A stretch of DNA of 64,000 bases from positions 29,280-93,279 of the forward strand of contig JAKULF010000023.1 in assembly GCA_022661535.1 (NCBI GenBank), in the 5' to 3' direction. Origin of the DNA: Eutypa lata (lineage: Eukaryota; Ascomycota; Sordariomycetes; Xylariales; Diatrypaceae). Within the stretch, counting starts at the first letter, position 1. Every line of letters starts with the position of its first letter. The translations under genes and the position numbers were made by a program. Positions 9,573 through 21,834 of this stretch are shown here, piece after piece. The notes under the pieces are model-generated. The model worked only from the letters and a program-made list of their open reading frames with translations, did not search any database and was not told the DNA's origin.

Positions 9573-9953
9573 TTAATTTTATTATTTGTAGTTAGCGGTG
9601 CAATTTTTTTAATGTCTACTAATGATTTAGTTTCTATTTTTCTATCAATAGAATTACAAAGTTACGGTTTGTATTTATTAAGTACAATATATAGGAACTC
9701 AGAATTAGCTACTACAGGTGGTTTAATTTATTTCCTATTAGGAGGTTTGAGTTCATGTTTTATTTTATTAGGTACAAGTTTATTATACGCTAATTCTGGT
9801 ACTACTAATATGGATGGTTTATATATAATTACTAGTATAAGTGATAATATAGATTCCTGATATAAACCATATTACATAAACTTTTCTTTATTAATCTTTA
9901 GTATAGGATTTTTATTTAAAGTAAGTGCTGCACCATTTCATTTTTGATCTCCT

Positions 9954-10347
9954 GAAAGAGGACCTGGGAAATCCTTTATTGTTGGGAGTATACTACCAAA
10001 TTCCGGAAACCCCTAGAACTTCAAGTACCAAGCTATACTCGAAAGGGTATAAGTGGATGAACTAATCACTCATGTATGGTAACAAGCTTGAAGGCTTCTG
10101 AAAAGAACGTGGGCAATCGCGGATCTAAGTCAGTAATATTAAATAATATTGCTGTAAAAGAGCAACGAGTATACGGTAGTTGATGTGGTAACACTTTACC
10201 ACATTTAAGATGTACTCTAACGGGTTTTGAAAAAAACTATCAAGTTAAAACCCCTTCTAATCTAATTATTCAAAGACGACTTTATTCTATTAAATCTAAC
10301 TTGAACAATGATATAAATCAACTACCTCAACTGAATGAACCTTGATT
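9954..10347 (+). pseudogene. Truncated nad2-i2 intron and ORF (copy 1)
   Basis: Matches the first 390 bases of nad2-i2 (17382 onward) and is cut at the duplication junction just before the first LAGLIDADG motif. One C fewer in a C-run near 10010 also creates a stop in the fused frame. Confidence 0.8.
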
Positions 10348-10905
10348 GAACATAATGACAAGATAAGAATAATAAAGGTATTATCACCAGTATAAAAGAT
10401 ATAATGAGTAGATCTAAATTCTTACACTTGAAAGTAGCTATGTTTATAGGAAAACATAGATAAAGGGATATTAATATAACTTATGATTCGTCAAACCAAT
10501 GCCCTAAAGGGGGGGGATTAGTCTTAGATATTACTTAACTAAATCAGTTCTATATGCAATAAAGTTAATGAATAAAGATTGTTTAATTATAATTTTGGTA
10601 TAACCAACCAAAGCTTGAAGGGTTTAGGTTATAATTATAAATTTAAGAATAGATTTAATATAATTTATGATTAGGTTGGGGTATAGTTTAGTATGGTAAA
10701 ACTTAAAGCTAGGATGAATAGAGGAAGATTAGAAGAGTAGAAAATTTAGGTAACCTTCAAATTTTAACAATAAGCTTTCTAAAAAACGGCTTAATTTGAG
10801 GTTTAAAACAGGATTCCTGTCTTACTTGTATAAAAAGAGATAAACTAAAAATTTATAGTGATAGAAATTTTATTAAATAAATATAACAACTGTCAATAAG
10901 GGAAA

Positions 10906-10979
10906 GGGATCATAGTTTCAATCAGGTAAAACGGTAATTTTGCATGTTATTTTTGTCAGTTCAAGTCTGGCTGATTCCA
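10906..10979 (+). tRNA. trnA: tRNA-Ala (UGC), copy 2
   Basis: Identical to 3480-3553. Confidence 0.82.
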
Positions 10980-11199
10980 AATATAGAGAAGTATGTCTCT
11001 TTTTTAGATTACACTAAATCTGGTAAGCTTTATAAAAATAAATATTCTTTTTATAAAAGAATATTTAAATTAAGTAGTATAAACCTTAAATAGAGATTTA
11101 ACCATTAGGAAAACTAAGAATTGATAGTGATGTAGCGTATTAGAAAATTTCTGTAATAATTATTTTTCCTAATCGCTACAGCTTTTAATAACTATAAAA

Positions 11200-12877
11200 A
11201 TGAGTAAATATTTATTAATTAAAAGATTTTTGAATGCCGTCATTTGAGACGAGATGTGTATACTATTAAAATTAAGATTTTTTACCTTTATTTTCATAAA
11301 TAGCAGATTATTAGCTTTTATAGATTGTAAACATTTAATTATAGCTCTTCCATCAGCTATATCCGACAAAACACTTATTTCCAACATTAATCTTAATTTT
11401 ATTATAGATAAAATTAACAGATTAATGGTTTTTACTACTTATATTATTGACTCATTATTAGCTACTCCGCAGTCTAGAGATTGGAGACTGGGGATTGAAG
11501 GCTTCTGCCTTGCACAAAGACGAAGAATTTTAATAGGTTATATGGTACCGGCAATACCTAGGTTTTATTCTACGAGCAGAAAAAGTAACTTGAATTCAAA
11601 TATTTATTTTATAAGTATTAACGGGATGCCTTTACCTGTTACCTCTAAAAGGGCTCAGGTTAAATATTATAGCTCAATTGTTACTACAAATAATCTTAAC
11701 CTAACTTCTGATTTCATAGAGTGGTTTAGAGGTTTCGTAGATGCTGAAGGATTATTCAGTATCGGTAATAAATCAAATAACAGTTTCAATTTTAAATTTT
11801 CCATCGAAGTTCATAAAGATGATATAGAAGCATTAAAATATATTCAAAGTGTATTAGGATTTGGGACTGTGAAGTTAACTAGAGCTAATGCAGTTATTTA
11901 CAATGTTATAAGCAAAGACGATCTTAGGGTAATAATTGACTTATTTTCTAAATTCCCTTTAAATACTACAAAGCACCTTAATTTCTTAGACTTTGTAAAG
12001 GCCTTTAATCTTTATTTTTCAACGAACCACCAAGAGTCTCGTATTATTAATAAACCTTTAATAGATAATATAAAAAATAACATGAACTCTAAAAGAAGTG
12101 ATTTTATTTTTCCTAAAGATCATAAAGTGATAATTAATGATAATTGGTTACTAGGTTTTGTGGAAGGAGATGGGTCATTTTTTTTTAATCTTACTAATAA
12201 AACTTTAGTATTTTCTATAAAACAGAAAGGAAATTACGAGCTAATCCTTGCAATAAAAAGAATACTTAGATTTGTTAGCTAAAAATAAAGATATTTTAAG
12301 CAAAGTTAAGATTTACACTAACAAGGATGGGTTTGAGTTAGTGTTGTCAGACTTAAAATTCATTGATCAAATAATCTTGCCTCTTTTAAATCCTTTATCT
12401 TGACATAGTAAGAAATTTTTAGATTATAAGGACTGAAAATTTATATTAAAAATGTTACAAAAAGGATTCCATTATCTTCCAGAAGGTTTGGCTTTAATTA
12501 AACGGATTGCTAGTCAAATGAATAATAACCGGTTAGGACGTCCTAAAATTATAACTGAGAACGAATGTAATTTACTTCATACTGAAATAGATAAATTTTT
12601 ATTGGAAAATCCTTCTAATTATGAATACATAGAGGGTAGAACATATATCAAATCTTTAAATAGATTCAGAATAGAAAGGTTAGATGTGGAACTAGTGGAA
12701 CTCTCTTTTAATAAAGTAATTGCTTCATTTAGTTCAATTACAGAGTGTGCCAAATTTTTAGGTTTAGGTAGACCTGTGACTACTGAAAGAGTTCGTTCAA
12801 ATCATCGGTTTTTATTTAAGGAAAATTTAGTTTTCTTGCGTTATTCTCCGGCTTCTAATGGAAAACCTAGATCTTAG
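11200..12877 (+). CDS. LAGLIDADG-NUMOD endonuclease, copy 2, frameshifted
   Basis: Duplicate of the intact ORF at 3776-5452. One extra A in the AAAAGAATAC region near 12255 (after the second LAGLIDADG motif) shifts the frame, so translation from the start ends at 12282. The downstream part is open again from 12452 in the next frame. Confidence 0.8.
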
Positions 12878-12898
12878 GTTCGAATCCTAATATCTCCA
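12870..12898 (+). pseudogene. tRNA 3' half (copy 2)
   Basis: Duplicate of 5445-5473: T-arm and 3' acceptor strand without a 5' half. Confidence 0.55.
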
Positions 12899-12956
12899 TA
12901 TAAATAGTATAATTTACTATATTTTTAATTATAGTTAAAATATAGGTTTTTCATAA

Positions 12957-13029
12957 GCTTAAGAAGCTCAATTGGTTGAGCAGAGAATTGAAGCTTCTTT
13001 GGTTGTAGGTTCGAGTCCTACCTTAAGCA
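12957..13029 (+). tRNA. trnF: tRNA-Phe (GAA), copy 2
   Basis: Identical to 5532-5604. Confidence 0.87.
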
Positions 13030-13111
13030 ATAGGTATGTTGGAATTGGTAGACAAGTTCCACTTAGGATGGAAAGGATAAAACCGTACAAGTTCAAGTCT
13101 TGTTACCTATA
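13030..13111 (+). tRNA. trnL: tRNA-Leu (UAG), copy 2
   Basis: Identical to 5605-5686. Confidence 0.87.
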
Positions 13112-13172
13112 GTATATATCTCGTGGATTGCATTCACACCACTAGCTTTTTATCTATAACCTATTTCAGACC

Positions 13173-14604
13173 GTGGTATCTATGCCCTTTAGTGGACGTT
13201 CTGTCCTTGGCCCTGCTCAAAAAGGTGAGCATCCAAACAGTAGCCAAATAGAATGGCGGTTTGTGGGAACCCGCAAATTTACCAGGGAGATTAAGCAAGC
13301 TGTGATATCAGCATTAGTATTTTTAACCAACATGAACATGAACAAATTTCATAGAACTAAATTTTTAGCAGTTAACTTTTTAGGTTTTAGAAGTTTATCA
13401 TCATATTCTTCTAATTTAAATAAGAATGAAGCTGAACTATTTAAAGATGAGTTTACCTTAGAGAATTTCTATGATTGATTTAGAGGGTTTACAGACGCTG
13501 AAGGTTGTTTCTCTATAACTCATTTAAGAGATAAATTTTGAAGATTTAGTTTTGAAATAAAAACTTCACATAGATGACGCAAATATGCTCTATTTTATTC
13601 AGAATACTTTAGGGATAGGGAAAGTTTATATATCTGGAACAACATGCAGATTTATGGTATCCAAACAGTCAGAAGTGCAAAAAATTATAGAGATTTTCAC
13701 CAAATACCCTCTTAATTCAAGCAAAAGATTAAATTTTTTTACTTGAAGCTTTTAAATTATACACCAAAGAAGGGGATAATTCAGCCGAGTCAACTTTTAA
13801 TAAGATCGAGACACTTAAAGCAGAGATGAATACTAAGAGAACCAATTGAACTTCCGGAAGCTCGCCACCCATATAATTAACATTACTAATTACTGATTTT
13901 TAGGTTTCGTAGAAGGAGATGGATCATGAAGTGTGGATAAGAAAAATTACCTTTTAAGTTTCTCAATTGCGCAATCATCTAAAGATTTAGAGTTAATGGA
14001 GGCTATTAAGAATTACTTAAATAACCTAAATAGCCATTTCAACGATGTAGTGAGTTTGGTTAGACACAAAAACAACAAAAGGGTTAATCAATCAGATATG
14101 ATTAATTTAATTGTAACTAAAACTGAGTTTATCGATCAAATACTTGTTCCTTTCTTTCAGAAGATGATTTGACTAAGTAAAAAAGAAATGGACTTCGCTG
14201 ATTGGGTATCTATTTTAGAATTAAAAAAATTAGGGCTACATCACACAGAAGAAGGAGTGGTAATGATTAACCGTATTATAAATCAGATGAACAATAATAG
14301 ATTATCCTCGAGCTCCAGCCCTCAGGTTGACCGGGATTTGTAACTATGCGACCTAAAGGTAATGTTAGAAGGCGGTTCTAATTATGAATTCAAACCTAAT
14401 GGACAAATAGTTATTAAGTCTACTGGTAAATTCTTAAAAAAAGGTGCCCCTATTGGAGTTCTAGTTTTAGATGAAAACGGGGATATTCTTAATAAATTTG
14501 AGTCTATAAATACATGTGGTGCTTATTTAGGTGTATCACATCATACCTTTAGAAGTAGATTTCATGACGGTAAATCTATCAAGTTTAACTCAAGATTAGT
14601 GTAG
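13173..14604 (+). pseudogene. Decayed LAGLIDADG-NUMOD ORF (copy 2)
   Basis: Duplicate of 5748-7178 with the same internal breaks, plus one additional A in the GAAATAAAAACTTC run (about 13560) that shifts the frame earlier than in copy 1. Confidence 0.73.
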
Positions 14605-14787
14605 GTTAAACCAAAGTAGCTAACATTGATTAATTCTTAGTAGTTTGCGTTGCAGCTAGCCTCTGATTTAGCAGTCTAATTTTGTTTCCTTTATAAATAT
14701 GTAGCTATAATTTTAACTATAAATTTAACTATAACTATACAACAGGTTATATTCTTATTCGAAAAAGATATAATAATATAACCTACA

Positions 14788-14861
14788 TATCTCGTGGACT
14801 AATCGGGTAAGTCATAAATTTTTGGTATTTACTATTGGGTGTTCGAATCACCTCGAGATAA
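14788..14861 (+). tRNA. trnQ: tRNA-Gln (UUG), copy 2
   Basis: Identical to 7362-7435. Confidence 0.86.
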
Positions 14862-14868
14862 TTAGTAA

Positions 14869-14943
14869 GGTAAATATAACTCAATAGGTAGAGTGGCTGT
14901 ATGTGGCTCAGTATGTTCTTGGTTCAAGTCCAGGTATTTACCC
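14869..14943 (+). tRNA. trnH: tRNA-His (GUG), copy 2
   Basis: Identical to 7443-7517. Confidence 0.82.
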
Positions 14944-15035
14944 ATATGATTATATATAATATACATTAATACAGATCTATATAAATTAAAAATGAATAAA
15001 GCTAGGTGCAGGGAGTAGCTCCCTTATTTTTTATT

Positions 15036-15108
15036 ATCAGGGTAGTTTAATAGGTTAAAACCTTAATTTCATGCATTAAAGATGAGAATTCGAGTTTCTC
15101 TCCTGGTT
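15036..15108 (+). tRNA. trnM: tRNA-Met (CAU), copy 2
   Basis: Identical to 7610-7682. It precedes the complete nad2 by 37 bases. Confidence 0.85.
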
Positions 15109-15145
15109 AACCCTAAAGTGTTTAAGGCCAAGTTTTTTTTTTATT

Positions 15146-18100
15146 ATGATAATTTTATCTATATTATGTTTATTATTTTCGAATGCCGTAACTTTGAGAC
15201 GAGACATGTCTATACTTTTTAATAGAATAGCCATTATTGCTTTGGTTTATTGTTTTTTACACGATGTTGTAAGTTTATCTCTTATAAACAAAGGGATAGG
15301 TTTACATGGAGGTTTACTTCACGTAACTAATATAACTCAAATATTTCATATATTTGTTTTTATAGTTAGTATATTGATATTACAATTAACAAGCTTTTTC
15401 CCTAGAAAAGTTTGAGTTAAAGAACATTCATCTTTAAAAGATCTATTGTTTAATAATTTTGTATATTATAGAACTAAAATTATTAATAAAATGGGAGAAC
15501 ATTTAAAGATTATAGAATATCCTAAACAACTAATATGTAAAATATTATGGGATAAACTGTCAAACTCCGGGGAACTCCTAAAGCTTTTGATACCAAATCT
15601 GGAAAAAATTTTCCGTGGTGGTTGAACTAATTATTCAAGTATGGTAACAAGTCAAAAGATGGTTCTTTTATTATACTTTATTGAGTATAATATTTATGGG
15701 ATGTATTTTTCAGGAACTCTCGGTATTAAAAACCGAAAAATGGACAATCGCGGATCTAAGTCAATAATATCTAAAAATATTATTATAAAAGAGCAACGAG
15801 TAGACGGCAGTTGATTATTAAATCTTAATGTATTTAATAGTTTAAGGTGTACTCTTAGAGGGTTCGAAAGAATTACCTTATATGGATCTCTGTCTTATCA
15901 AATTCTAAATAAACATTTATATTCTACAAAAACAACAACAATAATAACAAAAGAACCAAAAAATATTAAATCTTTTATACATAAAGACGGATTTAAGTTA
16001 AATCCTTGATTTGCAACTGGTTTTACAGATGGGTATGGTTCATTCGCTGTTTCTATCACAAAAAAAAAAGAAGGAATAGGTTGAAAAATTGTACCTATGT
16101 TTACTATTGGACTAGATTTAAAAGATTTAGATCTTTTAGTCCAAATTAAAGATTTTTTTAAAACAGGTAACATATATACAAGTAAAAGAGGAGTAGTTTA
16201 TTATACAGTAGGGTCTGTAAAAGACATAGTAAAATACATTATACCTCATTTTGATAAATATCCTTTAGTTACTCAAAAATTAAAAGATTTTAGGTTATTT
16301 AAGGAAATAGTACTTCTTATGGAAAAAGGGGGAACATAATATTCTGCCTGGTTTACTAAAAGTTTTTTCACTTAAAGTTAATTTAAACAAAGGATTACCT
16401 ACTGCAGTAAAAGAGGAATTTCCTGATATATTGCCTACTATTTTACCCGAATTTAAATTACCTCTTAGTTTTAATCCTAATTGATTAGCAGGATTTATAA
16501 CTGCTGAAGGTTCTTTTTATATCTCTCTTTACGAGAGTGATAAAAGAAAAGCTAGGTATGCAGTAAGTTTATCTTTTTCTTTAAGTCAACATCTTAAAGA
16601 TATTGAATTACTAGAGAGACTTTCTCTTTTTTAGATTGCGGAGTAGTGAGAAGATCATCTAATCGAGGAACAGCTGAATTAATCATAACAAAATCCTCAG
16701 ATTTAAATCAAAAAGTAATTCCATTATTATTAAAATATAATCTTTCAGGAGTAAAATTATTAGATTTTGAAAGATTCAAAGAGGTATCTTTATTAATAGA
16801 AAATAAAATGCATTTAACTTCTGAAGGTATTGCATTAATAAAAACAATTAAAGATGCGATGTATAATAGATAATAAATTTATCTGTAAGAAATTTATAGT
16901 GTCTATATAGATTCATCTGACAGGTTATAGTTGTATTTTATTGTTACGATTATAATCTAAAAAAGTTTATTTAGAATTTGTAAGAAGAATCCGGTTTACG
17001 TTAATTTTATTATTTGTAGTTAGCGGTGCAATTTTTTTAATGTCTACTAATGATTTAGTTTCTATTTTTCTATCAATAGAATTACAAAGTTACGGTTTGT
17101 ATTTATTAAGTACAATATATAGGAACTCAGAATTAGCTACTACAGGTGGTTTAATTTATTTCCTATTAGGAGGTTTGAGTTCATGTTTTATTTTATTAGG
17201 TACAAGTTTATTATACGCTAATTCTGGTACTACTAATATGGATGGTTTATATATAATTACTAGTATAAGTGATAATATAGATTCCTGATATAAACCATAT
17301 TACATAAACTTTTCTTTATTAATCTTTAGTATAGGATTTTTATTTAAAGTAAGTGCTGCACCATTTCATTTTTGATCTCCTGAAAGAGGACCTGGGAAAT
17401 CCTTTATTGTTGGGAGTATACTACCAAATTCCGGAAACCCCCTAGAACTTCAAGTACCAAGCTATACTCGAAAGGGTATAAGTGGATGAACTAATCACTC
17501 ATGTATGGTAACAAGCTTGAAGGCTTCTGAAAAGAACGTGGGCAATCGCGGATCTAAGTCAGTAATATTAAATAATATTGCTGTAAAAGAGCAACGAGTA
17601 TACGGTAGTTGATGTGGTAACACTTTACCACATTTAAGATGTACTCTAACGGGTTTTGAAAAAAACTATCAAGTTAAAACCCCTTCTAATCTAATTATTC
17701 AAAGACGACTTTATTCTATTAAATCTAACTTGAACAATGATATAAATCAACTACCTCAACTGAATGAACCTTGATTTATATCAGGATTTGCAGATGCAGA
17801 AGGTTGTTTTCTTGTTCTAGTTCGTAAATCACCTAAAAAAAAATTAGGATGACAATTAGAAGCTAACTTTACAATTAATCTTCATGTTAGAGATATAGAA
17901 CTCTTAAAGCTTATCCAAGCTTATTTTGGAGGAGTAGGTAGAATAGGTAAAGAAAGAAATAATTGTCGTGATTTTACAATAGGTTCTTTAGATCAAATAC
18001 TTACAAAAGTAATTCCTCATTTTGATAAATATCCCTTAAAAACTCAAAAATATGCTGATTACTTATTATTTAAAGAAGTAGTTATGATGATGCAACGTGG

Positions 18101-21082
18101 GGAACATTTAACCATTGAAGGTTTACAAAAAATAATAAATATTAGAGCTTCTATTAATAAAGGATTAAGTCCCTTACTTAAAGAAGCCTTCCCTAATACT
18201 GTGGCTATATCAAGACCATCATTACTACTAGATAATACTAAATTACATCCTCAGTGAGTAACTGGTTTTACTTCTGGTGATGGTTGTTTCAAAGTTAGCA
18301 TTAGGGAATCTAAATTATATAAAACAGGAAGTCGTGTAGTATTACTTTTTGTATTAACTCAACATATCCGAGACGAATTTTTACTAAAAAGTATGGTGGA
18401 TTTCTTTGGATGTGGTCAAACTTTTAATTATAAAGATTATATAGAGTTTAGATGTCAATCATTCAAAAAGAATTATGAAAATATTTTACCTTTTTTCTAT
18501 AAATATCCTATCCTTGGTGTGAAAGCACAAGACTTTGAGGATTGAGCTAAAGTAGCGAAAATAATTCAAACAAAGGTTCATTTAACTAAGGAAGGTTTAG
18601 ATAAAATACGTCAAATAAAGGTAGGAATGAATAAAGGTATATATGAAAAAAAATAGCTAAGACAAACCCTGGTATTATTTAATATAAATATTTAATATTA
18701 AATATTTATATTATAATTTAGATAATATGTTTATTATTGAGTACTTTGTATAAAGTCGCTCTTTTCTTTAATTTGGACGGTAAATTTAATATCCGTGGAC
18801 GTATATGACGCTATTCCTACAATTGTTACTACATTTGTAGCTATTATAGCCAAAATATCTATTTTTATATTATTATTAGAAATAGTATACTTTACAAGTA
18901 ATTATTTTACTGATTTTAATTGAACATTTGGTTTATTAATGAGTTCTTTATTATCATTAATAATAGGTACAGTAGTAGGTTTAACACAATTTAGAATAAA
19001 AAGATTATTGGCTTATAGTACTATAAGTCATGTAGGTTTTATATTATTAGCTTTAAGTATTACTAGTATAGAGTCTATTCAGGCTTTTGTGTTCTATTTA
19101 ATGCAATATTCAATAAGTAATTTAAATGCATTTATTATATTAGTTACAATAGGATTTTCTTTCTATTTTTATGTTACTGATAATAAAGAACATAAAGAAT
19201 TATTGGATAAAAATAATTCACCTGCTGAGGGGTATAGGAAACCTCTACAATATTGGGTGTTATGACCAAACTCCGGGGACCTCCTAAAGCTTCTGATACC
19301 AAGCTATATTCGAAAGGGTATAAGTGGATGAACTAATTATTTATGTATGGTAATAAGTCAGAAGATGATCGAAAGAGAAATGGAATACCGTGGATCTAAA
19401 TCAGTAATATGTGAAAATTTATCTGTAAAAGAGCAACGAGTAGACGGTCATAGGTGTGTTAAATTAACACATTTAAGGTATGCTCTAATGGGTTTCGAAA
19501 GAAACTATCAAATCAAAATCCTTTCTAACCAAATAAATACATTAAGAAGATCATATGCTTCTATACCTACTAATTTATTATGTAATTTATCAAATAATCT
19601 AAACCCTTGATACTTAACAGGTTTCTCAGACGCGGAATCTAATTTTACAGTGAGAATAATTAAAAGTAATTCAGTAAAAGTAGGCTGAATAGTACAACCT
19701 GTTTTTCAAATAGGTTTACACAAAAGAGATCTTAATTTATTAGAAAAAATTAGAATATTTTGAGGTGTGGGGAAATTTATCATAAAGAAGAATCTTGTAA
19801 TTATATGGTACAATCTTTAAGAGGTTTAAATATAATAGTAAATCATTTTGAGAAATATCCTCTTTTAACTAAAAAACTTGAAGATTTTAAGTTATTTGCA
19901 CAAATAGTTACCTTGGTTAATCAAAAAGAACATTTAACTATTTCTGGTTTACATAAAATTATATCTCTTAAAGCTTCTATGAATTTAGGTCTACCTGACT
20001 TATTGAAGACTGCTTTCCCTGATATTACTCCGGCTATAAGACCGAAACGTTCTGATGAAGAGTTATTAAACTCAAATATTGATCCTTATTGAATGGTAGG
20101 TTTCACAGAAGGAGAAGGGTGTTTTAGTATTAGAATCACTAAGTCGTCAACAGTAAAAACAGGATGACAAGTACAATTAAGATATAGCATAACTCAGCAT
20201 TCTATTGATAAAGTATTTATGAATAGCTTAGTAAAATTTTGAGGCTGTGGTAAAGTATTCTTAAGATTTAGAGAAAATAAAGTTGATTTTCAAATCCTAA
20301 AATTAAAAGATTTATCTGATATAGTTATCCCTTTGTTTAAAAATATGCCCTTGCAAGGTGTGAAATCCTTGGATTTAGTAGATTTTGGTGAAGCAGTAGA
20401 TATAATGAAAGTAAAGGGACATTTAACTAATGAAGGGTTAAATCAATTACGTAAATTAAAAGTGGGTATGAATACAGGTAGAAAATAAAAATAAATTAGA
20501 ATAGAGATGCTAAAAGCTCGGTTTTAATTGTTTCATTCTATAATCTTTTGGTTCTACATCTTCCTTATCTATGTATTTATTTGTATGATAAATTTGATCG
20601 CCGTGGTACAATTAATTAGCCAGTTAAGAGGATATTTTTATGTTAATCCTATTTTAGCCTTAAGTTTAGCTATTACAATATTTTCTTTTGTAGGTGTTCC
20701 ACCCTTGGTAGGATTTTTTGCTAAACAGATGGTTTTAAGTGCTGCTCTAGATAGTGGTTATGTATTTTTATCTTTAGTAGCAATATTAACTAGTGTAGTA
20801 GGTGGAGTGTATTACCTTAACGTTATAAAAGAAATTTTCTTTTATACACCTGAATATAAAATAAATTCTTTACTAAAAGATAAAAAATTATCTGGTTATA
20901 TTTATAATAATAAGAATGTTTTAGTAAAAAATTTAGAATTCAAGTATAATAATATAGTTATGTCTAGTCCTATATCTATAACAATATCTAGTATAACTTT
21001 AGTGATTTTATTATTTATATTAATGAATAAAGAATGATTAAGTATGGGGACCATATTGGTCCTAATATTGTTTAATACATAA
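15146..21082 (+). CDS. nad2: NADH dehydrogenase subunit 2 (complete, four exons)
   Basis: Proton-pumping membrane subunit of respiratory complex I. The exons are 15146-15523, 17001-17381, 18798-19223 and 20606-21082, together 1662 bases (553 residues), the usual size of fungal Nad2. Recognisable landmarks are the SNAVTLRRD start, [20 protein letters not shown] in exon 2, [13 protein letters not shown] at the exon 2/3 junction, [21 protein letters not shown] in exon 3 and [16 protein letters not shown] in exon 4. Each intron follows a T and ends in G. The TAA stop overlaps the nad3 ATG by one base, a conserved nad2-nad3 arrangement in this fungal group. Confidence 0.93.
15524..16873 (+). CDS. 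LAGLIDADG endonuclease in nad2-i1, copy 2, frameshifted
   Basis: Exon-fused two-motif LAGLIDADG ORF. Here the A-run at about 16059-16068 is ten long and the frame is correct through the first motif. However an extra G near 16330 and a missing T near 16630 break it. Copy 1 is correct at both of these sites. The complementary errors argue that the true ORF is open. Confidence 0.75.
15524..17000 (+). other. Group I intron nad2-i1 (copy 2)
   Basis: Same position and core as 8098-9572. It separates nad2 exons 1 and 2 of the complete gene. Confidence 0.75.
17382..18656 (+). CDS. LAGLIDADG endonuclease/maturase in nad2-i2, intact
   Basis: In code 4 the reading frame is open from nad2 exon 2 through the ribozyme core to TAG at 18654-18656. 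It is a two-motif LAGLIDADG protein: [11 protein letters not shown] near 17780 and [11 protein letters not shown] near 18258, each followed by the usual beta-beta-alpha pattern ([28 protein letters not shown]). An RRLYS motif at about 17705 marks a possible processing site between the core-encoded part and the catalytic domain. It splits into short pieces if TGA is read as stop. Confidence 0.87.
17382..18797 (+). other. Group I intron nad2-i2
   Basis: It interrupts nad2 between SP and DVYDAIP codons: T before, G (18797) at the end. Core segments are AATTCCGGAAACCCCC (about 17428), AATCGCGGATCTAAGTCAG (about 17543), AAAGAGCAACGAG (about 17586) and AGATGTACTCTAACGGG (about 17636). Confidence 0.78.
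19224..20488 (+). CDS. LAGLIDADG endonuclease in nad2-i3, one frameshift
   Basis: Exon-fused ORF running through the intron core. The RRSYAS motif is at about 19546. The first motif [11 protein letters not shown] (about 19616) has Ser for the usual Gly after the acidic residue, and the second, [10 protein letters not shown] (about 20096), is canonical. A GGGG run at about 19770 is one G short for a continuous frame; the rest is open to TAA 20486-20488. Confidence 0.8.
19224..20605 (+). other. Group I intron nad2-i3
   Basis: It lies between nad2 NNSP and VQLISQL codons, T before and G at 20605. Core segments are AACTCCGGGGACCTCCTAAAG (about 19270), GTGGATCTAAATCAG (about 19390), AAAGAGCAACGAGTAGACGG (about 19427) and AAGGTATGCTCTAATGGG (about 19475). 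Confidence 0.78.
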
Positions 21083-21596
21083 TGAGCACATTGACTTTTT
21101 TTTTTATTTTGTTTGTATTGTAGCTGTTTTATTCTTAGCAATAAATTTATTACTAGCACCAAGAAATCCTTACTCAGAAAAAATATCGGCTTTTGAGTGT
21201 GGGTTTCATTCTTACCTTCAAACTAGGTTACCGTTTGATATTTCCTTTTTTATTTATGCATTACTTTTCCTTTTATTTGACTTAGAGATTTTATTGCTTT
21301 ACCCTTTTGTTGTTAGCTCTTATGTTAACAATATTTATGGGTTAATAGTTATGTTAATATTTTCTTTTGTAATTACTATAGGATTTATCTTTGAGTTAGG
21401 AAAAGGAGCGTTAAAAATATCTAATAAACAGTTAGATAATTTTACATCCTATAAAAACCCAATAACCGGGGTGGATTATATAGGGAAATTAACATCTTCA
21501 CAAGATAATCCTAAGTTTTATAATTCTAAATCTTATTCTGATTTTTCGTTTTATAATCGAGAGTCCTATAATTACGGTGACCGTGACCCAAAGTAG
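21082..21596 (+). CDS. nad3: NADH dehydrogenase subunit 3, one frameshift, extended C-terminus
   Basis: Complex I membrane subunit. ATG overlaps the nad2 stop. The Nad3 landmarks NPYSEKISAFECGFHS and DLEILLLYPF are clear. Nine T's after ACT at about 21096-21105 give a stop at once. One more T restores the standard N-terminus, so this is probably a homopolymer error. The C-terminus runs about 45 residues beyond the usual ELGKGALKI end and is hydrophilic (rich in Asn, Ser, Tyr). A separate, normal-length nad3 3' end lies downstream at 21835, so the extended end may be an acquired replacement. Confidence 0.85.
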
Positions 21597-21834
21597 GGTT
21601 GGTCGGGAGATGAAAAAGAATAAGCCATCTTACTTAAAAGGGTTTATTTTTTTTTATGTTTAAATTAAAAGAAGATATTAATAAAGGAGAATATTTTTCT
21701 ACTAATAATTTAGAAACTATCTTTTCTTTTATTAATATAACTAAGCTTTACTTAATTAAGAAGGAATTTATTAGCAAATTTCACTTTATTATATTATCTA
21801 CATTAGGAGTATTATTTGTTACATCCTTAATTAT

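Larger units (their letters stand above)
7720..9953 (+). pseudogene. nad2: nad2 partial copy (exons 1-2 only)
   Basis: Exon 1 at 7720-8097 and exon 2 at 9573-9953 are identical in protein sequence to the complete gene at 15146. The duplication junction at 10347/10348 removes exons 3-4, so this copy cannot give a full NADH dehydrogenase subunit 2 unless it is an assembly duplicate of the other. Confidence 0.85.
2923..10347 (+). repeat. Tandem duplication, copy 1 (about 7.4 kb)
   Basis: Direct repeat of 10348-17776, beginning at GAACATAATGAC in both copies and ending at GAACCTTGATT. It contains tRNAs A, F, L, Q, H and M, two LAGLIDADG-NUMOD ORFs, nad2 exons 1-2 and intron 1. The right end cuts through the ORF of nad2 intron 2, so this copy has no nad2 exons 3-4. 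The copies differ nearly only by one- or two-base homopolymer indels. Confidence 0.95.
10348..17776 (+). repeat. Tandem duplication, copy 2 (about 7.4 kb)
   Basis: Second copy of 2923-10347. At its right end the sequence continues into the rest of nad2 intron 2 and nad2 exons 3-4, so this copy is joined to the intact downstream gene order. See findings for the list of indels against copy 1. Confidence 0.95.

Noticed and set aside
17382..18656. Absence of a long ORF here under the standard code
   Set aside because: Stops are all TGA; in code 4 the region is one intact LAGLIDADG gene. TGA codons were therefore not counted as disruptions anywhere.
20902..21162. Minus-strand ORF over the end of nad2 and start of nad3
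   Set aside because: Mirror of A+T-rich coding sequence on the other strand; nad2 and nad3 explain the region.
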